From contig OZ251484.1 of assembly GCA_965242665.1 (NCBI GenBank), forward strand, positions 2,232,001 through 2,296,000: DNA of 64,000 nt. The letters are read 5' to 3'. This document shows, piece after piece, positions 23,539 through 31,601 of this stretch. The notes below the pieces were generated by a model. It searched no databases. It was not told where the DNA came from and worked only from the letters and a program-made list of their open reading frames with translations. A program made the position numbers and the translations under genes. This DNA comes from VXLM01 sp965242665 (GTDB taxonomy: Bacteria; Chloroflexota; Dehalococcoidia; Lucifugimonadales; VXLM01). Each line of letters opens with the position of its first letter. Position 1 is the first letter of the stretch.

Positions 23539-23826
23539 GTGCCAACGCTAGAGATCATTGCCGACCGGGAATTCCAATCCGAGAAAACCGTCAACAAACG
23601 CGCCCAGGTCCTCAACGAATACCTGGACCTAATCCGTCAGGTGAAGCAGGGCAAGGTCGGCAAGCTGACCGCATCGGAAGGCGAGACCACGCAAGCGGTT
23701 CGACGCCGGCTGAACGACGCATCCAAGGCGGGTGGATACGAAGTGGAAATCATCAAGAAAGACGGCGGCGACACGTACTTCCGGGTTACCTCCCGACCGC
23801 GCGGACGCAAGCGGGTAATAACCTAA
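23539..23826 (+). CDS. Small conserved-looking hypothetical protein
   Basis: 95 residues from a GTG at 23539 with CAGGAGGCATAGA upstream, a strong ribosome site. The sequence is helical and highly charged (RAQVLNEYLDLIRQVKQGKVGK), then a beta-rich, basic tail (DTYFRVTSRPRGRKR), suggesting a nucleic-acid-associated protein. Its own promoter and good codon pattern support it as real. I do not recognise a family. Confidence 0.65.
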   Translation: MPTLEIIADREFQSEKTVNKRAQVLNEYLDLIRQVKQGKVGKLTASEGETTQAVRRRLNDASKAGGYEVEIIKKDGGDTYFRVTSRPRGRKRVIT

Positions 23827-23938
23827 ACGAGCGCTGCCGCGGCGCATCCGCCGCCCGTCTCCGTGCAGAAGCCGCCTCCCAGGAGCATGACCTGCCGCGC
23901 ATGACGGCGTCTGCACGACGCTCATTCCGGAGGAACAT

Positions 23939-25510
23939 ATGCTCGACCTGGCCATTCACAATGGAACCGTCGTGGACGGCACCGGGAGTCCAGGCTTCCG
24001 CGCGTCCGTCTTGGTGCAGGACAACCAAATCACCGTCCACCGAGGAGCCTACGGCGGCATCGAAGCTGCGCGAACCATCGACGCCGCGGAGCGCGTAGTG
24101 TGTCCGGGCTTCGTAGACCTCCATTCCCACGCGGGATTGACCATCCTAGGGGAACCGCACCACGACCCAAAGGTGCGACAGGGCGTGACAACCGAGCTGG
24201 TAGGCATCGACGGCATCTCGCACGCCCCGTTCAAGAACACGGACGAGCTGCGCCGCGCCATCTGGCTCGACTCCGGATTCAACGGATACCCACCCGCTTC
24301 CCCCGACTGGCTCACGGTCTCCGACCTCTACGGCAAGTACGACAACGCCGTAGCGGTCAATGTCGCTTTCATCCTTGGCAACGCCGCCGTTCGCATCTGG
24401 GGCGTCGGTTGGAACGATCGGCCTGCGTCCCCCGCGGAAATCGAAAACATGCGCGCGGTCACCCGCGAGGCGATGCAGGAAGGCGCATGGGGTCTGTCCT
24501 CCGGGTTGGACTACCCGCCAGGATCGTTCGCGGACACGGACGAATTAGCCGCCCTCGCGGAAATATCGGCGCAATACGGCGGCTTCTATCATACCCACAC
24601 CCGGGCCGCACTTCGAGAACGCGCCCTCCTCGCTCCATGGGAGGAAGCGCTCGAAATCGGACGGCGCGGCGGTATTCCCGTTCACCTCACCCATTACCGC
24701 CAGTCTCGTCAGGGAGTCGGGAGCCATCACGACTATCTTGGACTGGTGGAGCGCGGACGAGAGCAGGGTATGGACGTAACCTTCGATTGCTACTCCTATC
24801 CCTACTCCGGAACGACCCTGCTCATGCTCATCCCAAATTGGACGATGGACGGGGGCCCGGAGCGCGCCGTCGCCGCCTTCCAAGACCCCCGCGACCGAGC
24901 CCGCATCGCGCGGGAAATCGATCGCGAGCCATTCGCAGAAACATGGCTTACCAACTTCCAGCAGCCGCACAACAAGCAGTACGAAGGCAAGTCGATCGTA
25001 GACGTCGCAAACCTCCGAAATCAAGATCCAGTCGACGCGATCATGGATCTGCTGGTAGACGAAAACCTCTCCATACACATCGTCGGAACCGGCACCAACC
25101 CCCATACCCTGGCCGCGTTCGTATCCCACCCCTACGGTATGATCGCCAGCGACGCCATCTTGCTTGGCGAGTATCAGAACCCGCGCTCCTACGGCTGCTT
25201 CCCCCTGGTGTTAGCGGAGTTCGTCCGTGCGGAAAAGCACCTGCGCCTGCCAGAAGCCGTCCGCAAAATGACGTCGTTCCCGGCGCAGAGGTTGGGACTG
25301 CCCGACCGAGGGATACTCCGCGACGGATTCAAAGCCGATATCGTCATCTTCGATCCCAATACCGTGAAGACGGATGCAACCTTGAGCGACCCGAAGCGCT
25401 ACCCCGTCGGCATCGACTACGTAATCGTCAACGGCCAAGTGGTCATCGACGACGGAGAGAACACCGGCGCGCTGCCCGGACGCGCGCTGAGGCGCGGCCG
25501 TCCGTCGTAG
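23939..25510 (+). CDS. N-acyl-D-amino-acid deacylase family amidohydrolase
   Basis: 523 residues. The N-terminal composite beta domain (LDLAIHNGTVVDGTG) leads to the metal motif GFVDLHSHAG. YHTHTRAALRERALL and GIPVHLTHYR supply further ligands, and the late ASDAI block (MIASDAILLGE) supplies the catalytic Asp. These are D-aminoacylase/dihydroorotase-type features. It would cleave acyl groups from N-acylated D-amino acids or a similar amide. The ATG at 23939 follows CCGGAGGAACAT. It ends with the usual composite domain return (VIFDPNTVKTDATLSDPKRYP). Start and length are normal for the family. Confidence 0.9.
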   Translation: MLDLAIHNGTVVDGTGSPGFRASVLVQDNQITVHRGAYGGIEAARTIDAAERVVCPGFVDLHSHAGLTILGEPHHDPKVRQGVTTELVGIDGISHAPFKNTDELRRAIWLDSGFNGYPPASPDWLTVSDLYGKYDNAVAVNVAFILGNAAVRIWGVGWNDRPASPAEIENMRAVTREAMQEGAWGLSSGLDYPPGSFADTDELAALAEISAQYGGFYHTHTRAALRERALLAPWEEALEIGRRGGIPVHLTHYRQSRQGVGSHHDYLGLVERGREQGMDVTFDCYSYPYSGTTLLMLIPNWTMDGGPERAVAAFQDPRDRARIAREIDREPFAETWLTNFQQPHNKQYEGKSIVDVANLRNQDPVDAIMDLLVDENLSIHIVGTGTNPHTLAAFVSHPYGMIASDAILLGEYQNPRSYGCFPLVLAEFVRAEKHLRLPEAVRKMTSFPAQRLGLPDRGILRDGFKADIVIFDPNTVKTDATLSDPKRYPVGIDYVIVNGQVVIDDGENTGALPGRALRRGRPS

Positions 25511-25561
25511 AGAGCCTTCCATCTCGATCCGTCAGACGGAAGGAATGTTCCGCTCCGCACA

Positions 25562-25589
25562 TTGACACGGCAACGGAATGTTCTATAGA
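25562..25589 (+). promoter_or_regulatory. Predicted promoter for yihY/htrA-like pair
   Basis: TTGACA at 25562-25567, 16-nt spacer, TATAGA at 25584-25589 (read TATAGAAT), 53 bases upstream of the GTG at 25642. Confidence 0.6.
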
Positions 25590-25641
25590 ATCCCCGTAGG
25601 ATCGAGCATTCTTCCATACCCGCGGATGAGGAAATAGACAC

Positions 25642-26559
25642 GTGACGTTCGTACGATTCGTCCTCTTCTGGGTGGATACAGTCAACGAGTTTCTCCATAA
25701 GAATTGCCCGTATATCGCGGGAGCTATCGCGTTCTATACGCTCCTTTCGATATTCCCGCTGCTGTTGGCCATCATTTCGGTCTTGGGGTACATGGGGCCG
25801 AGCACTGAGACAGCGCAGTTGGAGTTGACGATGCGCTTGGCGGACGTGATTCCAGTGTCAAGCGACTTGATCGGGCAAACGGTTGCGAGCGTGGTGAGCG
25901 CACGGGTAGTGACCGGGATTGTGGGCATCGTGGGCCTGTTTTGGATGTCGACCGTGGTGTTCGGAGCGATACGCAAGGGCATCAACGCCGCATGGGGGAT
26001 AACTGTTCCGAGGTCGTTCTTGAAGGAGCGATTGATCGACCTGGCGCTCATGTTGGGAGCTGGATTGGTGCTGCTGGTTGTGCTATTCAGCGTTCCGGCG
26101 TTGGGCATCGTCCGCGAGGCAACGATCGTCGTGGCTCCGGACTCTGTGTTCTTCAACAACATGGTTTGGAACGTCACCTCGCGGCTTCTCCTCCCCGCGT
26201 TGGCATTCGTTACTTTCCTCGTGTTGTACCGATTTCTTCCCAATACGGACGTGAAGTTGAGCAATATTTGGGCGGGAGCTCTCGGGGCCTCGCTTGCGTT
26301 CGATGCGGCTAACCTGGCGTTCGTGTGGTACGTTCAAAACTACGGGCATTACAACCTGATCTACGGATCGGTTGGCACTATCTTGGCGATGTTGACGTGG
26401 GTCTATCTATCGTCGATCATTCTCCTGTTCGGCGCGTTGATCACTTCACGGTATGCTACATATGCGGCGAGTCTTCCCCAACAGCACCGGAGCATCAAAG
26501 TCTTGTGGACGGGCTTTTCGCGCGTCCGTCTTCGAGAGGTTGGAAGGCGTTCGTATTAG
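25642..26559 (+). CDS. YihY/BrkB family membrane protein
   Basis: 305 residues from a GTG at 25642 with GAGGAAATAG upstream. It has six predicted membrane helices and the family signatures: IAGAIAFYTLLSIFPLLLA near the N-terminus, GIRKGI-like INAAWGI, and YGSVGTILAMLTWVYLSSIILLFGA near the C-terminus. YihY (UPF0761) proteins sit in the cytoplasmic membrane; despite the old label 'ribonuclease BN' the family role is not settled. The 3' end overlaps the next gene's longest frame by 107 bp. Confidence 0.9.
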   Translation: MTFVRFVLFWVDTVNEFLHKNCPYIAGAIAFYTLLSIFPLLLAIISVLGYMGPSTETAQLELTMRLADVIPVSSDLIGQTVASVVSARVVTGIVGIVGLFWMSTVVFGAIRKGINAAWGITVPRSFLKERLIDLALMLGAGLVLLVVLFSVPALGIVREATIVVAPDSVFFNNMVWNVTSRLLLPALAFVTFLVLYRFLPNTDVKLSNIWAGALGASLAFDAANLAFVWYVQNYGHYNLIYGSVGTILAMLTWVYLSSIILLFGALITSRYATYAASLPQQHRSIKVLWTGFSRVRLREVGRRSY

Positions 26560-27688
26560 AGCGGGAGCCGGCGCTGTGCTCGCTGCGCTCGCCGTCCTCT
26601 CCGCCGCCGCGGCGTACAGTTGCGGCGACTCCACCCAACCCGATCCGACGCCGTCTCCACTGCCGACGTTCACGCCGGTGCCCCCGACGCCCGTGCCGCC
26701 TCCCCAGCCCGACGCAGCGGCGCTCCCGGCTTCCGATCCTCCAGGAGCTGCTAATCGAGGGCTTCCCTCATTCGCGGACCTCGTGGAGGAGATCCAACCA
26801 TGGGTGGTCTCGATAACCACGGAGCGGTTCGTGCGGGGGATGTTTTCCACATTCCGCGGCGACGGCGCGGGATCGGGGTTCATCATTCGGTCGGATGGCC
26901 ACATCGTCACGAACGAACACGTCATACGCGGCGCGCAGGAGATCGAGGCCCGCCTCTGGAACGGCGAGGCCTATACGGCAACGGTCGTCGGCGCCGACGT
27001 GGTTGCGGACATCGCAGTCATCAAGATAGACGCAGACGGCCTCCCGTTCGCTACTATGGCCGACAGAGACCGCGTCCGAGTCGGCGACTGGGTAATGACC
27101 CTGGGCAACGCATTGGATTTGAAGGGCGGGCCGACCGCCACCCTGGGAATCGTCAGCGGCATTGGCAGGACAATCGAGACAGAGCAAGGACAACAGTTCT
27201 TCGATCTCATCCAAACCGACGCTACCATCAACAGCGGCAACAGCGGCGGGCCGCTCGTCGATCTGGACGGGACAGTCATCGGGATAAGCCAGGCCGTGCT
27301 GGCCGAGGCGAGGTTCGGGTTCGCTATCAACGCCGTAGTAGCTGTGCCGATCATCGAAAGCCTCATCGAGAGCGGCTACGTCTCTCGTCCAGACATTGGT
27401 GTCAAGGGAGACGACATCGACGGAGAGATCGCCCGCTCGTTCGATCTGTCGGTAAGGAACGGCGTTGTGGTCACTGCGGTGGACATAGACGGGCCCGCAT
27501 ATGCTGCAGGCGTGCGCGTCGGAGACGTCATCAGCAAGCTCGACGACATCCCGACGCCGGATCTGGCGGCCTTCAAACGGCTGCTTTGGAGGTATGACCC
27601 GGGCGACGACGTGGTGATCGAGTACATTAGGGGCAATACCGCGAATGCCGCCAGGGCGACGTTGGGACGTGAGCAAGCTGCACAGTAG
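26453..27688 (+). CDS. HtrA/DegP-like S1C serine protease, lipoprotein
   Basis: Up to 411 residues. The start is unsure: the first ATG (26453) lies inside yihY, while the TTG at 26540 with CGAGAGG upstream would start a normal signal peptide ending in a Cys (AAAYSC, Cys57 of the long form). A Pro/Thr linker follows, then a trypsin-like domain with His156 (TNEHVI), Asp186 (ADIAVIKID) and Ser264 (NSGNSGGPL), and one PDZ domain (about 325-400, GPAYAAGVRVGDVI). It would be a membrane-anchored protease/chaperone on the outer face for misfolded envelope proteins. Co-transcription with yihY is likely. Confidence 0.92.
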   Translation: MLHMRRVFPNSTGASKSCGRAFRASVFERLEGVRIRAGAGAVLAALAVLSAAAAYSCGDSTQPDPTPSPLPTFTPVPPTPVPPPQPDAAALPASDPPGAANRGLPSFADLVEEIQPWVVSITTERFVRGMFSTFRGDGAGSGFIIRSDGHIVTNEHVIRGAQEIEARLWNGEAYTATVVGADVVADIAVIKIDADGLPFATMADRDRVRVGDWVMTLGNALDLKGGPTATLGIVSGIGRTIETEQGQQFFDLIQTDATINSGNSGGPLVDLDGTVIGISQAVLAEARFGFAINAVVAVPIIESLIESGYVSRPDIGVKGDDIDGEIARSFDLSVRNGVVVTAVDIDGPAYAAGVRVGDVISKLDDIPTPDLAAFKRLLWRYDPGDDVVIEYIRGNTANAARATLGREQAAQ

Positions 27689-27772
27689 AGGACACGAGTC
27701 TGCGCCGGCTCTCGACAGTCCGTCGGCGCTGTGTTGGGACGAACGCCCAAAGATCCGGATATCTGAAGTGAG

Positions 27773-27849
27773 TGGCGACCCCGACCGGATTCGAACCGGC
27801 GATCTCTGCCTTGACAGGGCAGTATGTTAAACCGCTACACCACGGGGCC
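27773..27849 (-). tRNA. tRNA-Asp (GTC)
   Basis: On the minus strand the sequence folds as a complete cloverleaf. The acceptor stem GGCCCCG pairs with CGGGGTC, the anticodon arm is CTGCC-CTGTCAA-GGCAG with anticodon GTC, and the T arm contains GGTTCGAATCC. The discriminator is G and the 3' CCA is encoded. 27850-28103 downstream on the plus strand holds no gene I can support. Confidence 0.97.
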
Positions 27850-28103
27850 GCAGGCGGATCATATCGACGCTATAGATAGATTGTAATGGATCCGGGAGCG
27901 TTTGGTCAAGGTTGTGTATCCCCTGATTCCGTTCGATTTGTCGATATGGGTTTGCGCCCGTATCGTAAATCTCCTTCCTGCCGTTCCCCCGAACCACCCG
28001 CGTCGATCCTGACGCTCCTCAGATAGATTGGCGAGGTATCGTCGGGTCTTCCACCCCGATGCGGGGCGTCAATCGAGGGGGAATACGTGTTCAACCGACT
28101 GCC

Positions 28104-29171
28104 CTATGCCTCCTCTCCGTCGATGGATGGGCGTTGAGGAGCATTGGCCGCGCTGGACTGCAAGACGGACAGGGCGGCGGCCAAGGATCGCGCGCCGTCG
28201 CGGGCATCTACGAGAGGAGGATGGGTGCCGCGCGCAACCTGGCAGAAATGGCCGAGCTGGTTGGTGAGGGAGTCAGACAATTGGACGCGCCTGACCGTCT
28301 TTTCGATTGGGTGCTGCCAACCGATCCGCCGCGAGTCTGGATAGCGCCAGAGATCCATCTTTGGGAAGGCGAGAGAACCCTTGCCGCCCATGAAGTAGTA
28401 GCAACTCTCCGGCGCGTGGAAGTAGAGGGGGTTTTCCTTAGTGGTGGCCTCATACGACCAGGGCGCGGCCGCTGCGTCGCAGGCCACCAAGGTACCCACC
28501 GCGCCGCTGCGAAAGCCAATCGAAACGCTTGCGGAGTCCTCGACCTCGAATCCCCGCGCGTCCGATCTGCATTGCGCGAAGACTTGGTCGATCTCCCCGC
28601 ATACGTAGCGCAGAATGTCCAATTCATGGATGAGGTTGATGAGCACAGGCCCCCCGTCGGGCCGGAGTGTCCGCCATACAGTGTCGAAGTAATCGCGCGG
28701 CTTCATGAGCGCCCACATCACCGAGACGGCGCGCAGGTTGCCAATCTCTCCTCCGTTCACGATTGCGCGTGTCTCCTCGACCAGCGGGTTGTGCCTCCGA
28801 TGGTGTCCGACGAGGACTTGCGCGCCGGTGCGGTCGGAGACCTCCGCGATGCGCAGGGCGGCTCCGACCGTGTCAGCCACCGGCTTTTCGATGAGCGCGT
28901 GAATCCCCCGCAGAGCGCATTCCTCGAAAACTCCGAGGTGTTGCGCGCTCTCGGTTGCGATGATCGCGCCGTCCGGCCGCACGCGGTCGAGCATTTGCGC
29001 TGCGTCTTGGAAGAACGGCGCGCCGTGCCGCTCGGCGACCGCTCTCAGCCGCGGGTTCACGTCGCACGCCCCCACGAGCTCGCATCCCGCGGACGCCGCA
29101 GCGATCTCCGCATGGCGGCGTCCCATCAGCCCCAATCCGATGACCGCAAGTTTGACCGGGCGCATACCCAT
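28104..29171 (-). CDS. Gfo/Idh/MocA family oxidoreductase
   Basis: 355 residues from the ATG at 29171 (GTTGGAGTCGGAG upstream); alternatives are the ATGs at 29183 and 29165. The N-terminal Rossmann fold starts VKLAVIGLGLMGRRHAEIA, and the second family signature HALIEKPVAD has the conserved Lys-Pro. The C-terminal alpha/beta domain contains NLIHELDILRYVCGE with the His usually involved in catalysis. It would be an NAD(P)-dependent dehydrogenase of a sugar, inositol or similar polyol in the cytoplasm. No pathway neighbour narrows the substrate. Confidence 0.9.
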   Translation of the reverse strand: MGMRPVKLAVIGLGLMGRRHAEIAAASAGCELVGACDVNPRLRAVAERHGAPFFQDAAQMLDRVRPDGAIIATESAQHLGVFEECALRGIHALIEKPVADTVGAALRIAEVSDRTGAQVLVGHHRRHNPLVEETRAIVNGGEIGNLRAVSVMWALMKPRDYFDTVWRTLRPDGGPVLINLIHELDILRYVCGEIDQVFAQCRSDARGFEVEDSASVSIGFRSGAVGTLVACDAAAAPWSYEATTKENPLYFHAPESCYYFMGGKGSLAFPKMDLWRYPDSRRIGWQHPIEKTVRRVQLSDSLTNQLGHFCQVARGTHPPLVDARDGARSLAAALSVLQSSAANAPQRPSIDGEEA

Positions 29172-29287
29172 CTCCGACTCCAACCATTCACCTGGCGCTC
29201 AATGATACGTCTACCTTGACGGAGAGTCGACATGGGTCATATCATTCGGGTTGCACTCAACCACAAGACCGCTAGCCAAGACCAATG

Positions 29288-29416
29288 CCAAACATCGACT
29301 ACATCACCGTAAAGGGCTTCAAGAGCATCGCTTCCGTCGAGAATCTGAATTTGAGGGCTTTGAACGTGCTCATCGGCCCGAACGGTTCCGGCAAGTCGGT
29401 AGTGTGTATGGTGTAA
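29288..29416 (+). pseudogene. Truncated 5' end of an AAA ATPase gene
   Basis: 42 codons starting with an ATG: MPNIDYITVKGFKSIASVEN... then LNVLIGPNGSGKS, a perfect RecF/SMC-type N-terminal strand and Walker A motif, followed at once by VVCMV and a stop. The break coincides with the left inverted repeat (29401-29419) of the methyltransferase-HNH cassette. The ATPase body, normally some 300 more residues, is gone. Confidence 0.85.
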
Positions 29417-31300
29417 TAGACAAGATGCGGTTGAGGGGGCTATACTACAACCCAGCCAAAGCTAGGAGTGGGCTACCTTGACGAAGAACACCGCATCACT
29501 CAACCGCACCCTCTTCATTGCGGACAACCTCAACCTACTCGATCAGCTCGACAACGAGAGTATCGATCTCATCTGCATCGATCCGCCGTTCGCCAAGAAC
29601 CAGACATGGGTCGGCGCCCTCCGGCCCCCGCTGTCCGATGAAGAGCGAGAGCTGGAACTGGCTACCCTGGCGGATTGGGAGATCCGGAATCGCGCGGAAG
29701 CGGCGGACGCGGGCATCGAGTGGCCGGACGGCGAGAACGGATTAGCGAAGTTTCAGGACATCTGGCGTTGGGAGGACGACGTCCATGAGGAATGGCTGGA
29801 CAGGATCAAGAGTGAGTACAAACCACTAAACCGCGTAATCAAGGCAACCCGCCATACACACGGGGAAGACACCGCCGCCTACCTGACGTACATGGCCATT
29901 CGTTTGGTCGAGATGCATCGCGTGTTGAAGCCGACGGGCAGCATCTATCTGCACTGCGACCCGACCGCCTCTCACTATCTGAAAACGCTCATGGACGGCA
30001 TCTTCGGGCGAGAGAACTTTCAGAATGAAATCGTGTGGGTTCTATCTCCCAAATCACTCGGCGCGCGTCGGTTCCCCCGTGGTCATGATGTCATTCTCAT
30101 GTACTCCAAGACCGACGAGAGGGTTTGGAACCCGCAATATCTGCCGCATGATAGCAAATATCTCGGCGGTTTTCGGCATAAGGACGTACATGGTCACTGG
30201 GCACCCGCCGATTTGTCAGGTGGCAGGGCAGGCAGCGAAAGCGCATATGAAGCATTTCGAGGACAACTGCCCCCGGAAGGCCGGGCATGGGCCCCGCCTG
30301 TGCGGTCGCGTTTTCCCGAGTCCGCTGCCTTGATGCTGCCTGAAACATATGAAGACATGTCGCCATTGGACAAGTGCTATGCGCTTGATGATGCGGGATT
30401 GATACATTGGTCGAAGAGTGGCAGGCCGTACTACAAAAAGTATCTGTCCACTTTGAAAGGCAATCCGGTTACCGACACATTCGGTGATATAACGCTGCTT
30501 GGTCCGTCATCCAAGGAGCGTACCGGTTACCCGACGCAGAAGCCGGTTGCGCTTGCGGAGCGCATCATCAAGGCAAGCACCAACCCCGGCGACATCGTGC
30601 TCGACTGCTTCGCGGGTTGCGCGTACGTGCCGGCCGCAGCGGAGCGCAACGGGCGACAGTGGATCGCCTGTGACATATCCCCGCGTTCTCTTACTGTCCT
30701 GCGCCGCCAGTTCGCAAAGTTCCGATACGCGGTCAACGGGGAGCGGCAGGGAGACGAACCCCCGCTCATCGCAGATGCAGATGTCACCGTTCGTTCACCC
30801 AAGGACTTGCCGCTCCGGACGGACAAAGACCCAGAGCTGGCGACACGCACCAAGCCATTGTCGCCGCGGAAGTTCAAGGTTCCGTCCAGCCTCATTCCAG
30901 AGAAGGAGATGTTGGAGTTCCTACTCGAGCTGTCAGGATACATGGCCTGGTGCTGCGGGTTCGCAAATCGGATGCCTGACGGAAGGATCATTCGGACGAC
31001 GAACAACTTCCATCTCGACCATAGTTCTCCAAAGTCAAAGGACGGAACATCGAATCATATAACGAATCGTGCGCCAATGTGCACTACTCACAATATACGG
31101 AAGAGCAATCGTGGTGTCCTTCTCGCAGATTATCGGCAGGAGATAGCCGATGCCGGCGAGATGATGGTGAACACGACGGACGATTTGATAAATCTGTCGT
31201 GGGCAGCCGATCGTGCGCTTGCACGACATGTACAAGAGGCAGCCAAGCATGGCGTATAGAGGAAACTCTAGGGAGAACTGCTAATACCCCCATACACACT
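29401..31300. mobile_element. Inverted-repeat-bounded cassette carrying MTase-HNH gene 2
   Basis: AGTGTGTATGG at 29401-29411 is the reverse complement of CCATACACACT at 31290-31300; the match extends imperfectly inward (TGTAATAG against GGGTATTAG), giving ends of about 19 bp. The cassette sits between the broken ATPase and the broken DUF4276 gene. The sequence just before the gene (ACCCAGCCAAAGC...AGGAG) is shared with the region upstream of MTase-HNH copy 1. No transposase is present. Confidence 0.6.
29478..31259 (+). CDS. Beta-class DNA methyltransferase fused to C-terminal HNH-like domain, copy 2
   Basis: 593 residues from a TTG at 29478 (AGCTAGGAGTGGGCTACC upstream). It begins almost like copy 1 (NTASLNRTLF), with DPPF at 35-38, the shared block GSIYLHCDPTASHYLK, GYPTQKPVALAERII and motif I DCFAGCA. 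The central target-recognition region differs strongly and is longer. The C-terminus (about 485-545) is HNH-like: CCGF, HLDHSSPKSKDG (His512, Asp514-His515), TNRAPMC (Cys535) and THNIRKSN; one zinc Cys is replaced by His. The pattern suggests the same architecture with a different DNA specificity. It is cargo of a cassette that broke an ATPase-DUF4276 module. Confidence 0.88.
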   Translation: MTKNTASLNRTLFIADNLNLLDQLDNESIDLICIDPPFAKNQTWVGALRPPLSDEERELELATLADWEIRNRAEAADAGIEWPDGENGLAKFQDIWRWEDDVHEEWLDRIKSEYKPLNRVIKATRHTHGEDTAAYLTYMAIRLVEMHRVLKPTGSIYLHCDPTASHYLKTLMDGIFGRENFQNEIVWVLSPKSLGARRFPRGHDVILMYSKTDERVWNPQYLPHDSKYLGGFRHKDVHGHWAPADLSGGRAGSESAYEAFRGQLPPEGRAWAPPVRSRFPESAALMLPETYEDMSPLDKCYALDDAGLIHWSKSGRPYYKKYLSTLKGNPVTDTFGDITLLGPSSKERTGYPTQKPVALAERIIKASTNPGDIVLDCFAGCAYVPAAAERNGRQWIACDISPRSLTVLRRQFAKFRYAVNGERQGDEPPLIADADVTVRSPKDLPLRTDKDPELATRTKPLSPRKFKVPSSLIPEKEMLEFLLELSGYMAWCCGFANRMPDGRIIRTTNNFHLDHSSPKSKDGTSNHITNRAPMCTTHNIRKSNRGVLLADYRQEIADAGEMMVNTTDDLINLSWAADRALARHVQEAAKHGV

Positions 31301-31528
31301 AAGCAACGCTACCGTAAATTCCGTGCGATCCGCTGCGAATTCCCCACTCCTGAGGACATCGACGACTGCCCGGAGACTCACCCATCCAAGCGGATTCGTG
31401 CGTTGTTTCCACGGTATCAAAAGCCCTTGAGGGGTGTCGATGCGGCAAAGGAGATCGGACTCGACGCTATTCGCAAGGAATGCCCCGTTTTCAGAAGATG
31501 GCTGGAAAATCTCGAGTCCCTCGTCTAG
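31301..31528 (+). pseudogene. C-terminal remnant of a DUF4276 protein
   Basis: The open frame reads RYRKFRAIRCEFPTPEDIDD, then CPETHPSKRIRALFPRYQKP, EIGLDAIRKECPVFRRWLE and a stop. This is the typical DUF4276 C-terminus (PETxPSKR...LFPxYxK...IGLxxIRxxCPxFxxWL). The N-terminal two-thirds are missing upstream of the cassette boundary at 31300. DUF4276 proteins are often encoded just after an AAA ATPase like the fragment at 29288, so the two remnants were probably one module. Confidence 0.8.
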
Positions 31529-31601
31529 CTGCCTCGCTGCCCCGTAACAATTGACGTCCTCCATACCCCCAAACCCCCGCACATACAGGAGACCCACTGC
31601 G

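Noticed and set aside
29263..29280. CAACCACAAG upstream of the ATPase remnant as another copy of the 24-bp element end
   Set aside because: Only ten matching bases in an otherwise different context.
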